A stretch of 64,000 nt of DNA. Origin: B30-G6 sp963701385. GTDB lineage: Bacteria > Desulfobacterota > Desulfobacteria > Desulfobacterales > B30-G6. Under the pieces are notes generated by a model. It was not told where the DNA came from, did no database searches, and saw nothing but the letters and a program-made list of their open reading frames with translations. The stretch spans positions 62,001 through 126,000 of the forward strand of contig CAVOZW010000005.1 in assembly GCA_963701385.1 (NCBI GenBank). Direction: 5' to 3'. A program made the translations under genes and the position numbers. Of the stretch, positions 42,945-52,125 are shown one piece after another (position 1 is the stretch's first letter; every line of letters begins with the position of its first letter).

Positions 42945-43721
42945 ATGACAGCGTCTGTCGAAGCCCTGAGAGTCGAAAACCTACACAAAAGTTTTGGACA
43001 ACATACTGTCTTGAAAGGGATTTCCTTCGAGGCAAACGAACAGGACGTTATTTCCATATTAGGCAGTAGCGGATCTGGAAAGAGTACACTCCTTCGATGC
43101 ATCAACCTGCTGGAGACGCCGACCTCGGGAAAGGTTTACGTGCATGGTGAACTGATCAACATGCAAGATCTGAAGTCAGGCGAGCGAAGGCCTGCGGACC
43201 GAAGCCAGGTGGAGCGTATTCGATCGAAACTGGCAATGGTCTTTCAGCAGTTCAATCTGTGGGCCCACATGACGGTGATGCAAAATGTAATCGAGGCGCC
43301 TATTCATGTGCTGCGGCTGCCCAAGCAAGAAGCCAAAGAACGGGCTGAACGTCTTTTGAACCGGGTCGGGATGTACGAACACAGGGATTATTACCCAGCG
43401 CATCTTTCCGGAGGCCAGATGCAGAGAACCGCCATTGCAAGAGCGCTGGCGATGGAACCGGATATGCTGCTTTTCGATGAACCAACCTCAGCCCTGGATC
43501 CAGAGCTGGTGGGAGAAGTGCTCAAGGTTATGCGAATTCTGGCAGAGGAAGGTCGCACCATGCTGGTGGTCACCCATGAAATGGGTTTTGCGCGTGACGT
43601 GTCCAGCCGCGTGATTTTTTTGGATGAGGGGTTGGTGGTGGAAGACGGTTCGCCGGATAGCGTGTTCGACAATCCCAAGTCTGATCGTTTCCGCCAGTTT
43701 CTCACCGGAACCTTAAAATAG
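42945..43721 (+). CDS. Polar-amino-acid ABC transporter ATP-binding protein (HisP/GlnQ type)
   Basis: 258 residues. Walker A GSSGSGKSTLL, the HisP-like NLLETPTSGKV, Q-loop MVFQQFNLWAHMTV, signature LSGGQMQRTAIARAL, Walker B LLFDEPTSALDPEL and VVTHEMGFARDV. AAAAGGA precedes the ATG. The operon continues with two HisQ/HisM-type permeases. It energises uptake of amino acids, opines or related compounds. No family-3 binding protein gene is adjacent. Confidence 0.92.
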   Translation: MTASVEALRVENLHKSFGQHTVLKGISFEANEQDVISILGSSGSGKSTLLRCINLLETPTSGKVYVHGELINMQDLKSGERRPADRSQVERIRSKLAMVFQQFNLWAHMTVMQNVIEAPIHVLRLPKQEAKERAERLLNRVGMYEHRDYYPAHLSGGQMQRTAIARALAMEPDMLLFDEPTSALDPELVGEVLKVMRILAEEGRTMLVVTHEMGFARDVSSRVIFLDEGLVVEDGSPDSVFDNPKSDRFRQFLTGTLK

Positions 43722-43737
43722 GTCGGGACACCTAATT

Positions 43738-44424
43738 ATGTCAGAGATCATTGCCTATTTTCCACTCATTTTGAAAGGCATGCTGCTTACTGTCGAAGTG
43801 GCGCTACTCTCGCTGATGATATCGGTGTTGCTGGGGATGCTCGGCGCGATTGCCAAGCTTTCCAAGTCCAGAATCGCCGGATCTCTTGCCGGATTATACA
43901 CGACCATTATTCGTGGCATTCCTGATTTGGTTCTCATGACCCTGCTTTTTTTCGGCGGCCAAATCCTGCTGAACAATATCGGAGGGAAAATGGGATGGGA
44001 CTATATCGATGTCAGCCCGTTTATGGCCGGAGTGATCACCATTGGCTTTATTTTTGGGGCTTACATGACGGAGTCCTTTCGTGGGGGTATTCTGGCGGTG
44101 TCCCATGGTGAAATTGAGGCCGGGTACGCTTTCGGCATGAATCCGATACAGGTGTTCTTACGTATAACGCTGCCGGCCATGGTCCGTCACGCATTGCCCA
44201 GTTTTGGCAACAACTGGTTGGTCTTGACCAAAACAACGGCCCTTATTTCCGTGATCGGTTTGCAGGACATGGTATACAATGCTGGCCTGGCAGGCGGATC
44301 TACCCGTAAGCCATTTACTTTTTACTGTGTTGTGGCATTCTTATTCCTGATTATAACGGGCATTTCCGACGTCGGTTTGCGCCGGCTAAATAAACGTTAC
44401 AGCGTCGGGGTCCGAAAAGCATAA
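43738..44424 (+). CDS. Polar-amino-acid ABC transporter permease (HisQ type)
   Basis: 228 residues, about five membrane helices, with the HEAA-type motif TIIRGIPDLVLMTLLFFGGQ and the EAA loop EIEAGYAFGMNPIQVFLRITLP. It starts 16 bases after the ATPase gene. Partner of the permease at 44548 in a heterodimeric channel. Confidence 0.9.
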   Translation: MSEIIAYFPLILKGMLLTVEVALLSLMISVLLGMLGAIAKLSKSRIAGSLAGLYTTIIRGIPDLVLMTLLFFGGQILLNNIGGKMGWDYIDVSPFMAGVITIGFIFGAYMTESFRGGILAVSHGEIEAGYAFGMNPIQVFLRITLPAMVRHALPSFGNNWLVLTKTTALISVIGLQDMVYNAGLAGGSTRKPFTFYCVVAFLFLIITGISDVGLRRLNKRYSVGVRKA

Positions 44425-44547
44425 CCCGGGGAGATGGCCCGAACATTCGAGTGCAGCAAGACAGCACTACTTGTCCGGCGAAACTCGAAGAGCGAAGACG
44501 GAAGAACGGAAAATTTTTATTATTAATACCTACGCTACAGGAATCAG

Positions 44548-45240
44548 ATGGACATACAGGTCATCATAGACAACCTGCCGCTCTATTTTAAAGGGCTATG
44601 GACGACGATCCTGCTGGTCATTTCCTCCCTGAGCATTGGGCTCTGCCTGGCGATACCCATTGCCCTTCTGGCAACGGCTAAAAGTAAATGGATCAGTTTT
44701 CTACCCAAAGCCTATATTTATTTTTTTCGCGGGACCCCGTTGCTGGTACAGATGTTTATGATCTATCACGGCATGGGGCAGTTTGAACTGATTCACGAGA
44801 GTTTTTTATGGACCATTTTCAAAGAAGCCTATGCATGCGCACTGATTGCCTTCGCCCTCAACACCGCTGGATATACAGGCGAAATTCTACGAGGCACCAT
44901 CGAACAGACCCTCTTTGGTGAAATAGAAGCCGCAAAGGCATGCGGCATGTCTGTACCGATGGTCTACCGGCGCATTATTCTTCCGAGTACTTTCAGACGG
45001 GCGTTGCCGGCTTATGGTAATGAGGTCATTTTTATGCTTCACGGCAGCGCATTGGCGGGGGTCATAACCATCGTCGATTTATTTGGTGCCGCAAAAATTG
45101 TAAATTCAAGAAACTTTGTGCCGTTTGAGTCTTTCATCACGGCGGGTCTTTTTTATCTATGTCTCACTTTTTTGATTGTCTGGGGGTTTAAAAGAGCCGA
45201 ACGTCATTTTCATGCCTACCTGCGCCCGCGCGAAAACTAG
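44548..45240 (+). CDS. Polar-amino-acid ABC transporter permease (HisM type)
   Basis: 230 residues, about five membrane helices. Conserved FRGTPLLVQMFMIYHG and EAA loop EIEAAKACGMSVPMVYRRIILP. A 123-base gap with weak hairpin potential (AGTGC/GCACT) separates it from the HisQ-type gene. It completes the transport core; no binding protein follows in this family, the next binding protein being of the oligopeptide type. Confidence 0.9.
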   Translation: MDIQVIIDNLPLYFKGLWTTILLVISSLSIGLCLAIPIALLATAKSKWISFLPKAYIYFFRGTPLLVQMFMIYHGMGQFELIHESFLWTIFKEAYACALIAFALNTAGYTGEILRGTIEQTLFGEIEAAKACGMSVPMVYRRIILPSTFRRALPAYGNEVIFMLHGSALAGVITIVDLFGAAKIVNSRNFVPFESFITAGLFYLCLTFLIVWGFKRAERHFHAYLRPREN

Positions 45241-45285
45241 AAGTCCTCTTAAATATGTCTTATCGGCACATTTTATGATTTATCC

Positions 45286-45314
45286 TTGACAGACTTATGT
45301 TTTTTTTCTAAATA
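45286..45314 (+). promoter_or_regulatory. Sigma-70 promoter for the oligopeptide-type transporter operon
   Basis: TTGACA (45286-45291), 17-base spacer, TAAATA (45309-45314). It leaves a leader of about 200 bases before the binding-protein ATG at 45520. The rest of this 279-base gap shows no further recognisable element. Confidence 0.6.
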
Positions 45315-45519
45315 ATCTTTATAAGTTGTATGAAATTCTCTCTCGCGCCGCATGGCATTCGACCTTTCTGGCAGCGATGCAACGCTTGTGCTCAGTCCAA
45401 TCACAGTAATAATACCTGCATGTTATTTGCTCAGACATTGAGTGCCAACTGTTTCAATTTTTGCTTTTTGTGTGTTTGTTTTCTTAACAACCTAACATTT
45501 CTAGGAGGAGGTAATACTT

Positions 45520-47205
45520 ATGTCGACAAGAAGAATACACCCCGGCGTTGAACAAATGAAAAAATCTCTTATAGACGGCAAATGCTCGCGGCGTGAATTT
45601 CTACGCACGGTCACGTTGCTGGGCGTATCCGCAACCGCTGCTTACAGCATGGCTGGCAAGATCCTGGGCAAGAATATATTGCCGGATATGGTATCCACGG
45701 CCCATGCTGCTCAAAAAATGGGCGGGGTATTAAAATATGGTATGCAGGTGCAGGAGATGGCCGATCCGGCAACCTATTCATGGACCCAGAAATCCATCGT
45801 TTCCCGCCATATTATCGAGTACCTGGTGGAGACCGGACCAGATAACATTACCCGACCAGCCTTGGCAGCCAGCTGGGAAGCCTCCGACGATCTAAAGAGC
45901 TGGACCTTCCATCTGCACAAAGGGATCAAATGGTCCAATGGCGATGACTTCAATGCCGATGATGTGGTGTTTAACTTTACCCGCTGGCTCGATCCAAAAA
46001 CCGGTTCGTCCAACCTGGGCCTTTTCGACGCCATGCTGGAGGAAACCGGAGAAAAGGATGCCAAAGGGAATGCGATCAAGCGCATGAGCAAAAATGCGGT
46101 GCAGAAACTGGACAATCATACGGTCAAGCTCAACCTGAATTCACCCGTGTTGTCGATTCCTGAAAACCTTTACAACTATCCCACGGGAATCGTCCACCGC
46201 AATTTTGAAAAAGAAGGCGGGGATCTATCCAAAAACCCGGTGGGAACCGGTCCTTACACCCTTACCCAATTCAGGGTCGGTGAGCTGGCTGTCCTGAAAA
46301 AACGCAAGGCACCCTATTGGGGCGGAGAGGTCTTTCTGGATGAGATTCGCATTGTCGATCTTGGAGAAGATGCCGGAGCTTATCTGGCTGCCATCGCTTC
46401 GAAGCAGGTGGATGTCATCTACAATCTGGACCTGACAACACTGGAAGCGGCCAAGAATATTCCGGGAATCAGGATTGTCGACATTCCATCGACCCAGACC
46501 GGTGTTATTCGCATGAAGGTTACCGAAAAGCCGTTTACCGATATTCGCGTGCGCAGAGCAGTGCAGAAAACCTGCGATGCCCAGAGACAGCTCGACATCG
46601 CACACCAGGGCTTAGGGGTCGTTGCGGAGCACCATCATGTCGCCACTATCCACCCCGAGTACTTTGCCCTGCCCCCGTTCAAGCAGGATATTGCAGGGGC
46701 CAAAAAACTGTTGGCCGAAGCCGGCTATCCCAACGGCATTGAATTGACCTGCAACGTGGGCAATACGGATGGCGTCTGGGAGCAAGACTCCGTGGCTGTG
46801 CTCAAAGAGGACGCTGCCAAAGCTGGAATCAACATCAAAATGAATGTGATGCCAATGGCACAATATTGGGATGTCTGGACAAAGGCACCCCTGAGCCTCA
46901 CTTCCTGGACCCATCGCCCTCTGGCCGTTATGGTACTTGGCCTGGCCTACCGAACTGGTGTCCCCTGGAATGAGTCCAGTTATGCCAACCCTGCGTTCGA
47001 TGCCGCTCTGACTGCGGCGGAGTCGACGTTGAATGTTGAAGACCGCCGGGTCAAGATGGAAAAGGTCGAGAAAATTCTGCAGGACGATGCCGTTCTGGTA
47101 CAGCCGTTCTTTCGGTCCGTCTTTACCGCCGTCCGTGAAAATGTGGTCGGCTTTGAAATGCATCCAACCCGATACTACCGCTTTCACAAGGTGTCACTGG
47201 CATAA
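45520..47205 (+). CDS. Tat-exported oligopeptide-type solute-binding protein (SBP family 5)
   Basis: 561 residues. The N-terminus has a twin-arginine signal, SRREFLRTVTLLGVSATAA, then AHAAQ as cleavage region. The mature protein follows SBP_bac_5: VEYG-like opening MGGVLKYGMQVQEMADPATY, ALAASWEASDDLKSWTFHL, GIKWSNGDDFNADDVVFNF and NPVGTGPYTL. AGGAGG precedes the ATG. Tat export suggests folding before export, perhaps with a bound ligand, and fits the tatA gene in this window. Likely ligands are peptides or betaine-like amino-acid derivatives, by context. Confidence 0.9.
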   Translation: MSTRRIHPGVEQMKKSLIDGKCSRREFLRTVTLLGVSATAAYSMAGKILGKNILPDMVSTAHAAQKMGGVLKYGMQVQEMADPATYSWTQKSIVSRHIIEYLVETGPDNITRPALAASWEASDDLKSWTFHLHKGIKWSNGDDFNADDVVFNFTRWLDPKTGSSNLGLFDAMLEETGEKDAKGNAIKRMSKNAVQKLDNHTVKLNLNSPVLSIPENLYNYPTGIVHRNFEKEGGDLSKNPVGTGPYTLTQFRVGELAVLKKRKAPYWGGEVFLDEIRIVDLGEDAGAYLAAIASKQVDVIYNLDLTTLEAAKNIPGIRIVDIPSTQTGVIRMKVTEKPFTDIRVRRAVQKTCDAQRQLDIAHQGLGVVAEHHHVATIHPEYFALPPFKQDIAGAKKLLAEAGYPNGIELTCNVGNTDGVWEQDSVAVLKEDAAKAGINIKMNVMPMAQYWDVWTKAPLSLTSWTHRPLAVMVLGLAYRTGVPWNESSYANPAFDAALTAAESTLNVEDRRVKMEKVEKILQDDAVLVQPFFRSVFTAVRENVVGFEMHPTRYYRFHKVSLA

Positions 47206-47222
47206 CTAAAGTTTCACGCTGG

Positions 47223-47250
47223 GGTGGGGAGCGTTGCTGCGCTCCCCACC
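47223..47250 (+). other. Intra-operon stem-loop after the binding-protein gene
   Basis: GGTGGGGAGCG and CGCTCCCCACC form an 11-base-pair stem with a six-base loop, with no T-run. Such structures behind binding-protein genes usually stabilise the upstream RNA and reduce readthrough into the permease genes. Confidence 0.7.
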
Positions 47251-47294
47251 TTGTAAGTTCCGCATAACCTATATGTTCTATCAGGAGGCTTAAA

Positions 47295-48230
47295 ATGGTC
47301 ACCTTGGTGGTAAAGCGTTTCGGCTTCATGGTTTTTACCATGATTGTCGTATCGCTGATTCTTTTTATGTTGTTGGAGACAGAACTTACGGGTGATCCGG
47401 CAGCCAGGGTGCTGGGCCAATTTTCAAACGAAGAACAACGGGAGATGTGGCGGGAGCAACACGGGTACAATCAACCCGTGATGTTGCGTTATGTAAAGTG
47501 GCTGGGCAATTTTGCCACCGGCGACCTGGGGGAGTCCATCCGATTTAAAGGACCTGTGGCGGATGTCATGCTGCCGCGGCTGTGGAACACCGCCATTTTG
47601 GGTTTTTGGACCTTTGCCATTATGATCCCCTTGTCTTTGACTTTAGGCGTTTTGTCGGGAATGAAGGAGGGTTCCAAGCTCGATAGAAGCATATCGATAT
47701 TTGGGATCCTGACGACTTCCGTACCGGAATTTGCCAGTGCGGTCATTTTCTCCTCTCTCTTTGTATTCGGTCTGAAATGGCTTCCGGGCACCAGCAGCAT
47801 GTCGGGTGGGTTCGAGTTTAAACAGATGGTTCTGCCGGTTATGGTGCTGATCGTTTATGACTTTGGCTATGTGGCCCGCATGACCCGGGCATCCATGGCG
47901 GAAGTCATGACCTCCCAGTACATAAGGACTGCCACTTTAAAAGGATTGCCTTACAAATCGGTAATAGTAAAACATGCGTTGCGCAACGCACTCATCGCAC
48001 CTTTCACCGTTATCATGCTGCAAATCAACTGGCTCTTGTCCGGGGTTATCGTCGTCGAATTTTTCTTTGCCTACAAAGGTTTTGGGGCCCTGATCCTCGA
48101 AGCTTCCCTTAATAACGATATCGCTCTTCTGGAAGCATGCGCCATGGTGGCGGTTTGTGTTGCGGTTACCACGCAAACCCTGGCCGATATCGGTTACACA
48201 TTCCTCAATCCCCGCATCCGGTTCAGCTAA
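47295..48230 (+). CDS. Oligopeptide-type ABC transporter permease (DppB type)
   Basis: 311 residues with six membrane helices. Conserved LTGDPAARVLG, the NQPVMLRYVKWLGNFATGDLG element and EAA loop RTATLKGLPYKSVIVKHALRNA, ending LNPRIRFS. It forms the channel with the next gene. AGGAGG lies upstream of the ATG. Confidence 0.92.
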   Translation: MVTLVVKRFGFMVFTMIVVSLILFMLLETELTGDPAARVLGQFSNEEQREMWREQHGYNQPVMLRYVKWLGNFATGDLGESIRFKGPVADVMLPRLWNTAILGFWTFAIMIPLSLTLGVLSGMKEGSKLDRSISIFGILTTSVPEFASAVIFSSLFVFGLKWLPGTSSMSGGFEFKQMVLPVMVLIVYDFGYVARMTRASMAEVMTSQYIRTATLKGLPYKSVIVKHALRNALIAPFTVIMLQINWLLSGVIVVEFFFAYKGFGALILEASLNNDIALLEACAMVAVCVAVTTQTLADIGYTFLNPRIRFS

Positions 48231-48244
48231 GGAGGTTTTTTCTC

Positions 48245-49138
48245 ATGACGACATCTATAACAGAAATGCCCACCGCAGGACTCGGTGCGGCTTTCTTGCG
48301 TGCATTGAAATCGTTTGCGCTCTTGCGCGAGAGCTGGGTCGGCATGGTGGGAGCCTTTCTCGTAATATTCTGGGTGTTGGTGGCGATCCTGGCACCCTTG
48401 CTGGCCCCGTTTGATCCCAACTCGTCTATCCAGCCGTTTGCCAAACCAGGTATGGCAGCGATCAAGGGTGGCGGCACCTTCTGGCTCGGTACCGATCATA
48501 TCGGGCGGGATATTCTTTCACGCATTATCTGGGGTTCGCGAACGGTGCTGATTTATGCGCCCCTGGCAACCCTTTGCGCCTACACGGTGGGTATTCTGAT
48601 GGGCCTAGCGGCCGGGTACCGCGGCGGCTGGGTGGATGATGTTCTATCCCGTATTGCAGACATCATTCTCTCCTTTCCGGTCCTGGTTCTGTATATTATC
48701 ATCATTGCCACCATCGGGTCATCCGGAATCAACATCATCATTGCCATCACCTTTGCATCCTCGCCGGGGATCATGCGTATCGTACGTGGATTGGTGTTGG
48801 ATCTTCGTAATCGCGACTATGTTGCGGCAGCACAGACCCGAGGTGAATCAGACTGGCGCGTAATGCTGATAGAGATCTTACCCAACGCGCGTGGCCCGCT
48901 GATTGTCGATGCCTGCCTGCGTCTGGGGTATGTGATTATTACCATCGGCGTGCTCGGTTTTCTTGGCCTAGGTCTGCCCCCACCGGACCCGGATTGGGGC
49001 GGCATGGTAAATGAAACCCGGCAGATGGCCATGGCGTTTCCCCACATGACGCTCTATCCCTGCATCGCGATTTCTTCGCTAATTTTAGGGTTCAATCTGA
49101 TGGCGGACGGTCTGCGTGAAATCTCATTGCGTGATTAG
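48245..49138 (+). CDS. Oligopeptide-type ABC transporter permease (DppC type)
   Basis: About 297 residues from the ATG at 48245, preceded by TAAGGAGG; the longer frame from 48137 lies inside the previous gene. It has an N-terminal anchor, LLAPFDPN, the WLGTDHIGRDILSRIIWGS hallmark and EAA loop AAAQTRGESDWRVMLIEILPN. Channel partner of the DppB-type gene, 14 bases after its stop. Confidence 0.91.
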   Translation: MTTSITEMPTAGLGAAFLRALKSFALLRESWVGMVGAFLVIFWVLVAILAPLLAPFDPNSSIQPFAKPGMAAIKGGGTFWLGTDHIGRDILSRIIWGSRTVLIYAPLATLCAYTVGILMGLAAGYRGGWVDDVLSRIADIILSFPVLVLYIIIIATIGSSGINIIIAITFASSPGIMRIVRGLVLDLRNRDYVAAAQTRGESDWRVMLIEILPNARGPLIVDACLRLGYVIITIGVLGFLGLGLPPPDPDWGGMVNETRQMAMAFPHMTLYPCIAISSLILGFNLMADGLREISLRD

Positions 49139-49152
49139 GAGGTAAGCGACAA

Positions 49153-51264
49153 ATGAACGATGATCAAGCACCGATACTGGTCTGCAAGGATCTCTGTATC
49201 TCCTACTATACCCGGGCGGGCGAGATCCCGGCGGTCGTCGATTTTTCCTTGACGGTGAAGCCCGGCGAAACCATCGGCATAGTGGGCGAATCGGGTTGCG
49301 GAAAATCTACGGTTGCCATGGCCATAATGCAACACATGGGCGCCAACGGCGGTATCAAGAGCGGCAGTATTACCTTTAAAGGACGCGATTTGACCCAACT
49401 GTCGGATGATGAACTGCGCCGTATCCGCGGGTCGGAGATCGCCATGATTTACCAGGAGCCCTTTGCTTCGCTTAATCCTAGCCTCAAAATCAGCACTCAG
49501 CTGATGGAGGTACCGTTAGCGCATGAAAACATTTCCAAGGAAGAGGCCCGGCAGAGGGCCATGCAAATGCTGTCGGATGTTAAACTGCCAGACCCGGAAC
49601 GGCTGATGGATGCCTATCCGCACCAGTTGTCGGGTGGACAGCAACAACGGGTCGTTATCGCCATGGGGCTTTTGTCTAACCCATCCCTGCTGCTGCTGGA
49701 TGAACCCACGACCGCCCTGGATGTTACCGTTGAAGCCGGCATCGTCAAGCTGGTGGCCGAGATCAGCAAGAAGTTTGGCACTTCTCAAATCTATATCTCT
49801 CATAATCTAGGGTTGATTTTAGAGACCTGCGACCGTGTTTTCGTGATGTATTCCGGTGAAGTGGTAGAAGAAGGCACCATTGACTCGCTGTTTACCTGGC
49901 CGAGACACCCCTACACGCATGGGTTGTTTGCCTGTATCCCGTTGCCGACGGCAGATAAACATGCCGCCCCCCTGAAACCGATTCGGGGTCAGCTCCCCTT
50001 ACCGTTCGAGCGCCCCCAGGGCTGTTACTACCACCCGCGCTGTGATCATTTCAAACCCGGGCTTTGCGACGTCGATCATTTTAAAATGGCGCATGTTGAA
50101 GCTAGCGCTCCCGACCACCGCGTACGATGCTTGCGCTATAAGGAAATCGATAACCGTCTTCTGACAGACGTTGAGGAAGTCAAAGAAGTACTCAAGCTGG
50201 GTAAACGGGTTCTCAATGTCGATCACATGAAAAAATATTACGAGGTTCGTGACAATTCCCTGCGAGCGATGATTAGTGGCAAACGCATTCGGTATGTAAA
50301 AGCCAATGAGGCGCTGAACTTTACTGCCAGAGAGGGTGAAACGGTAGCGATTGTGGGTGAATCGGGCTGCGGCAAATCAACCTTTGCCAAAGTGCTCATG
50401 GGGCTCGAGAAAGGAACGGATGGCGAGGTGCGGCACATGGGCAATGATATTTCAAATATTGCCGTTCGTAACCGCAGTGCCAAACAGATCAGTTCGCTGC
50501 AGATGGTATTTCAAAATCCGTTTGACACCTTGAATCCAAGCCACAGCATCGGTGGACAGATATCACGCGTAATCAGGAAGTTTGGGGTCGAAACCGACAA
50601 AAAGAAAGTATTTGATCGCGTGATGAAACTGTTGGATACTGTCAAACTACCAAGGGATTTTTACTTTAGAAAACCCAGACAGTTATCGGGTGGTCAGAAA
50701 CAGCGCATCGGTATCGCCCGGGCATTTGCCGGAAACCCCAGTATGGTCATTGCCGACGAACCGGTTTCTGCACTGGACGTTTCAGTCGCGGCAGCTGTTA
50801 CAGAGCTTCTGATGGATATTCAGCGAAAGCATAGAACCACGCTGCTTTTCATCAGTCACGATTTAAGTGTGGTTCGCTATCTTTCGGATCGTATTGTGGT
50901 TATGTATCTCGGACATATACTTGAAAGGGGAACGACGGAGCAGATTTTTGATCCGCCCTATCATCCTTATACAGAAGCGTTGCTATCGGCAGTGCCCATT
51001 GCCGACCCCGAAGTGACCAAACGCGAAATTGTGCTGGAAGGCAACCTTCCCAGCGCCATGAATCCGCCCAAGGGTTGCCCGTTTTGCACTCGCTGCCACC
51101 GAAGAATGGGCGACATTTGCGATAATGAGATCCCGCCGGAACAGGTGGTGGCAGATCAACATGTCATCAAATGTCATATACCATTAGAAGAATTGAAAAA
51201 GGTGGCACCCGTTATCCACGTGCCGGATGAATCAGAACGTCTGCACGCGCGGCAGGGCAAATAA
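49153..51264 (+). CDS. Fused double ABC ATPase (DppD-DppF fusion)
   Basis: 703 residues holding two complete oligopeptide-type ABC ATPases. Half one: GESGCGKSTVA, LSGGQQQRVVIAMG, LLLDEPTTALD, then the CYYHPRC cap. Half two: GESGCGKSTFAK, LSGGQKQRIGIARA, MVIADEPVSALD, then the CPFCTRC cap. DppD and DppF are separate in the operon at the left end of the window; here they are one chain. It drives import through the two preceding permeases. GGAGG lies just before the ATG. Confidence 0.93.
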   Translation: MNDDQAPILVCKDLCISYYTRAGEIPAVVDFSLTVKPGETIGIVGESGCGKSTVAMAIMQHMGANGGIKSGSITFKGRDLTQLSDDELRRIRGSEIAMIYQEPFASLNPSLKISTQLMEVPLAHENISKEEARQRAMQMLSDVKLPDPERLMDAYPHQLSGGQQQRVVIAMGLLSNPSLLLLDEPTTALDVTVEAGIVKLVAEISKKFGTSQIYISHNLGLILETCDRVFVMYSGEVVEEGTIDSLFTWPRHPYTHGLFACIPLPTADKHAAPLKPIRGQLPLPFERPQGCYYHPRCDHFKPGLCDVDHFKMAHVEASAPDHRVRCLRYKEIDNRLLTDVEEVKEVLKLGKRVLNVDHMKKYYEVRDNSLRAMISGKRIRYVKANEALNFTAREGETVAIVGESGCGKSTFAKVLMGLEKGTDGEVRHMGNDISNIAVRNRSAKQISSLQMVFQNPFDTLNPSHSIGGQISRVIRKFGVETDKKKVFDRVMKLLDTVKLPRDFYFRKPRQLSGGQKQRIGIARAFAGNPSMVIADEPVSALDVSVAAAVTELLMDIQRKHRTTLLFISHDLSVVRYLSDRIVVMYLGHILERGTTEQIFDPPYHPYTEALLSAVPIADPEVTKREIVLEGNLPSAMNPPKGCPFCTRCHRRMGDICDNEIPPEQVVADQHVIKCHIPLEELKKVAPVIHVPDESERLHARQGK

Positions 51265-51400
51265 TCGCTAAATTATTGCCGTTCAAGGTGTGATTTCTGA
51301 ACCCGGTTACCCCCACGCCAAAGATAAAGTGCCAGTAAAGGCACGGTTTCAGTTCGCATGGCATGCGGCTCCAAGGAAGCATGAACCCTGTTTTCGATCA

Positions 51401-51793
51401 TTATTTAACACTCAGAACCGGGCAGGACGCATTTAGGATGACAAATTGGGCAGTGGAACCGAATACCAGTTTGCCGACTTTTGATCTTCTTTTGACGCCA
51501 ATAATTATTTCCTCGATATCGTTGTCTTTAGCAAATCGGACGATATCTTCTCCAGGAGACTCATAGCTAACAGATGTGTGGGCATTACAGACAATACTAT
51601 CTTTTCTAAAAGGTTTTCGAAGGTTTTCCAGCTTGCTTTCGGTTTTGTCGATCGTTTCTTTTTTTAATGTAGGACTTTGTTCCAATGAGGTCATAATATA
51701 AATGTCGGCCTTAAATGCAAGCGCATGTTTATGGGCCATCTTCAGTACATCTTCGGCCACCTTCGAGCCATCATAACCCACAAGTATTTTCAT
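51401..51793 (-). CDS. Universal stress protein (UspA family)
   Basis: 130 residues with KILVGYDGSKVAEDVLKMA at the N-terminus, EIIIGVKRRSKVGKLVFGSTAQFVI (an ATP-binding loop of the UspA type) and the final CPVLSV. Single domain, cytoplasmic. AAAGGAGG precedes the ATG. It is convergent with the transporter operon and divergent from the first MttB gene. Its regulatory target is unknown. Confidence 0.9.
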   Translation of the reverse strand: MKILVGYDGSKVAEDVLKMAHKHALAFKADIYIMTSLEQSPTLKKETIDKTESKLENLRKPFRKDSIVCNAHTSVSYESPGEDIVRFAKDNDIEEIIIGVKRRSKVGKLVFGSTAQFVILNASCPVLSVK

Positions 51794-52125
51794 GCTGCCC
51801 TCCTTTTTATAAAAAGTTATTGCTAAGGATAAGGATAAGAGAACCTATCATGGTACAAAGATCAAAGTAATAAACTAAAGGTTGCCTGTCAAGACACCCA
51901 AGACGCTATTTCTGATTCTACCCGAACGGCTTTTGGAACGAATGCTTGAGGGGGTCGGTCCAGGCTTTGGCACTTAATAACGTTTTTGATCGGAATGAAC
52001 GAGCAAAAAAGTCGGTCTTGATCTTTTCCGCTTTGGTTAGACCATAAACACGCCATGGCGTAATTAACCGTTGAATATCGACAACCAATTGTCTATACGA
52101 TGAATTAAACCCCCAAGGAGGACGC
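51794..52125. other. Divergent intergenic region, UspA / MttB gene
   Basis: 332 bases with no credible gene. Apart from the promoter with embedded palindrome at 52071-52099 I see no other clear element; the UspA-proximal half is AT-rich and should carry its promoter. Confidence 0.5.
52071..52099 (+). promoter_or_regulatory. Promoter with an embedded operator-like palindrome before the first MttB gene
   Basis: TTGAAT (52071-52076), 17-base spacer, TATACG (52094-52099). Nearly the whole spacer is the inverted repeat GACAA-CCAA-TTGTC (52080-52093). A repressor bound there would block RNA polymerase. The ATG is 26 bases beyond the -10 box, with AAGGAGG between. Confidence 0.55.

Noticed and set aside
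44425..44547. Possible riboswitch between the HisQ- and HisM-type permease genes
   Set aside because: Only short, weak inverted repeats; no match to glycine, lysine, SAM or cobalamin aptamer consensus.
51265..51400. Possible tRNA or terminator region after the transporter operon
   Set aside because: Only a five-base-pair hairpin (GTGCC/GGCAC) without T-run; no cloverleaf or conserved tRNA bases.
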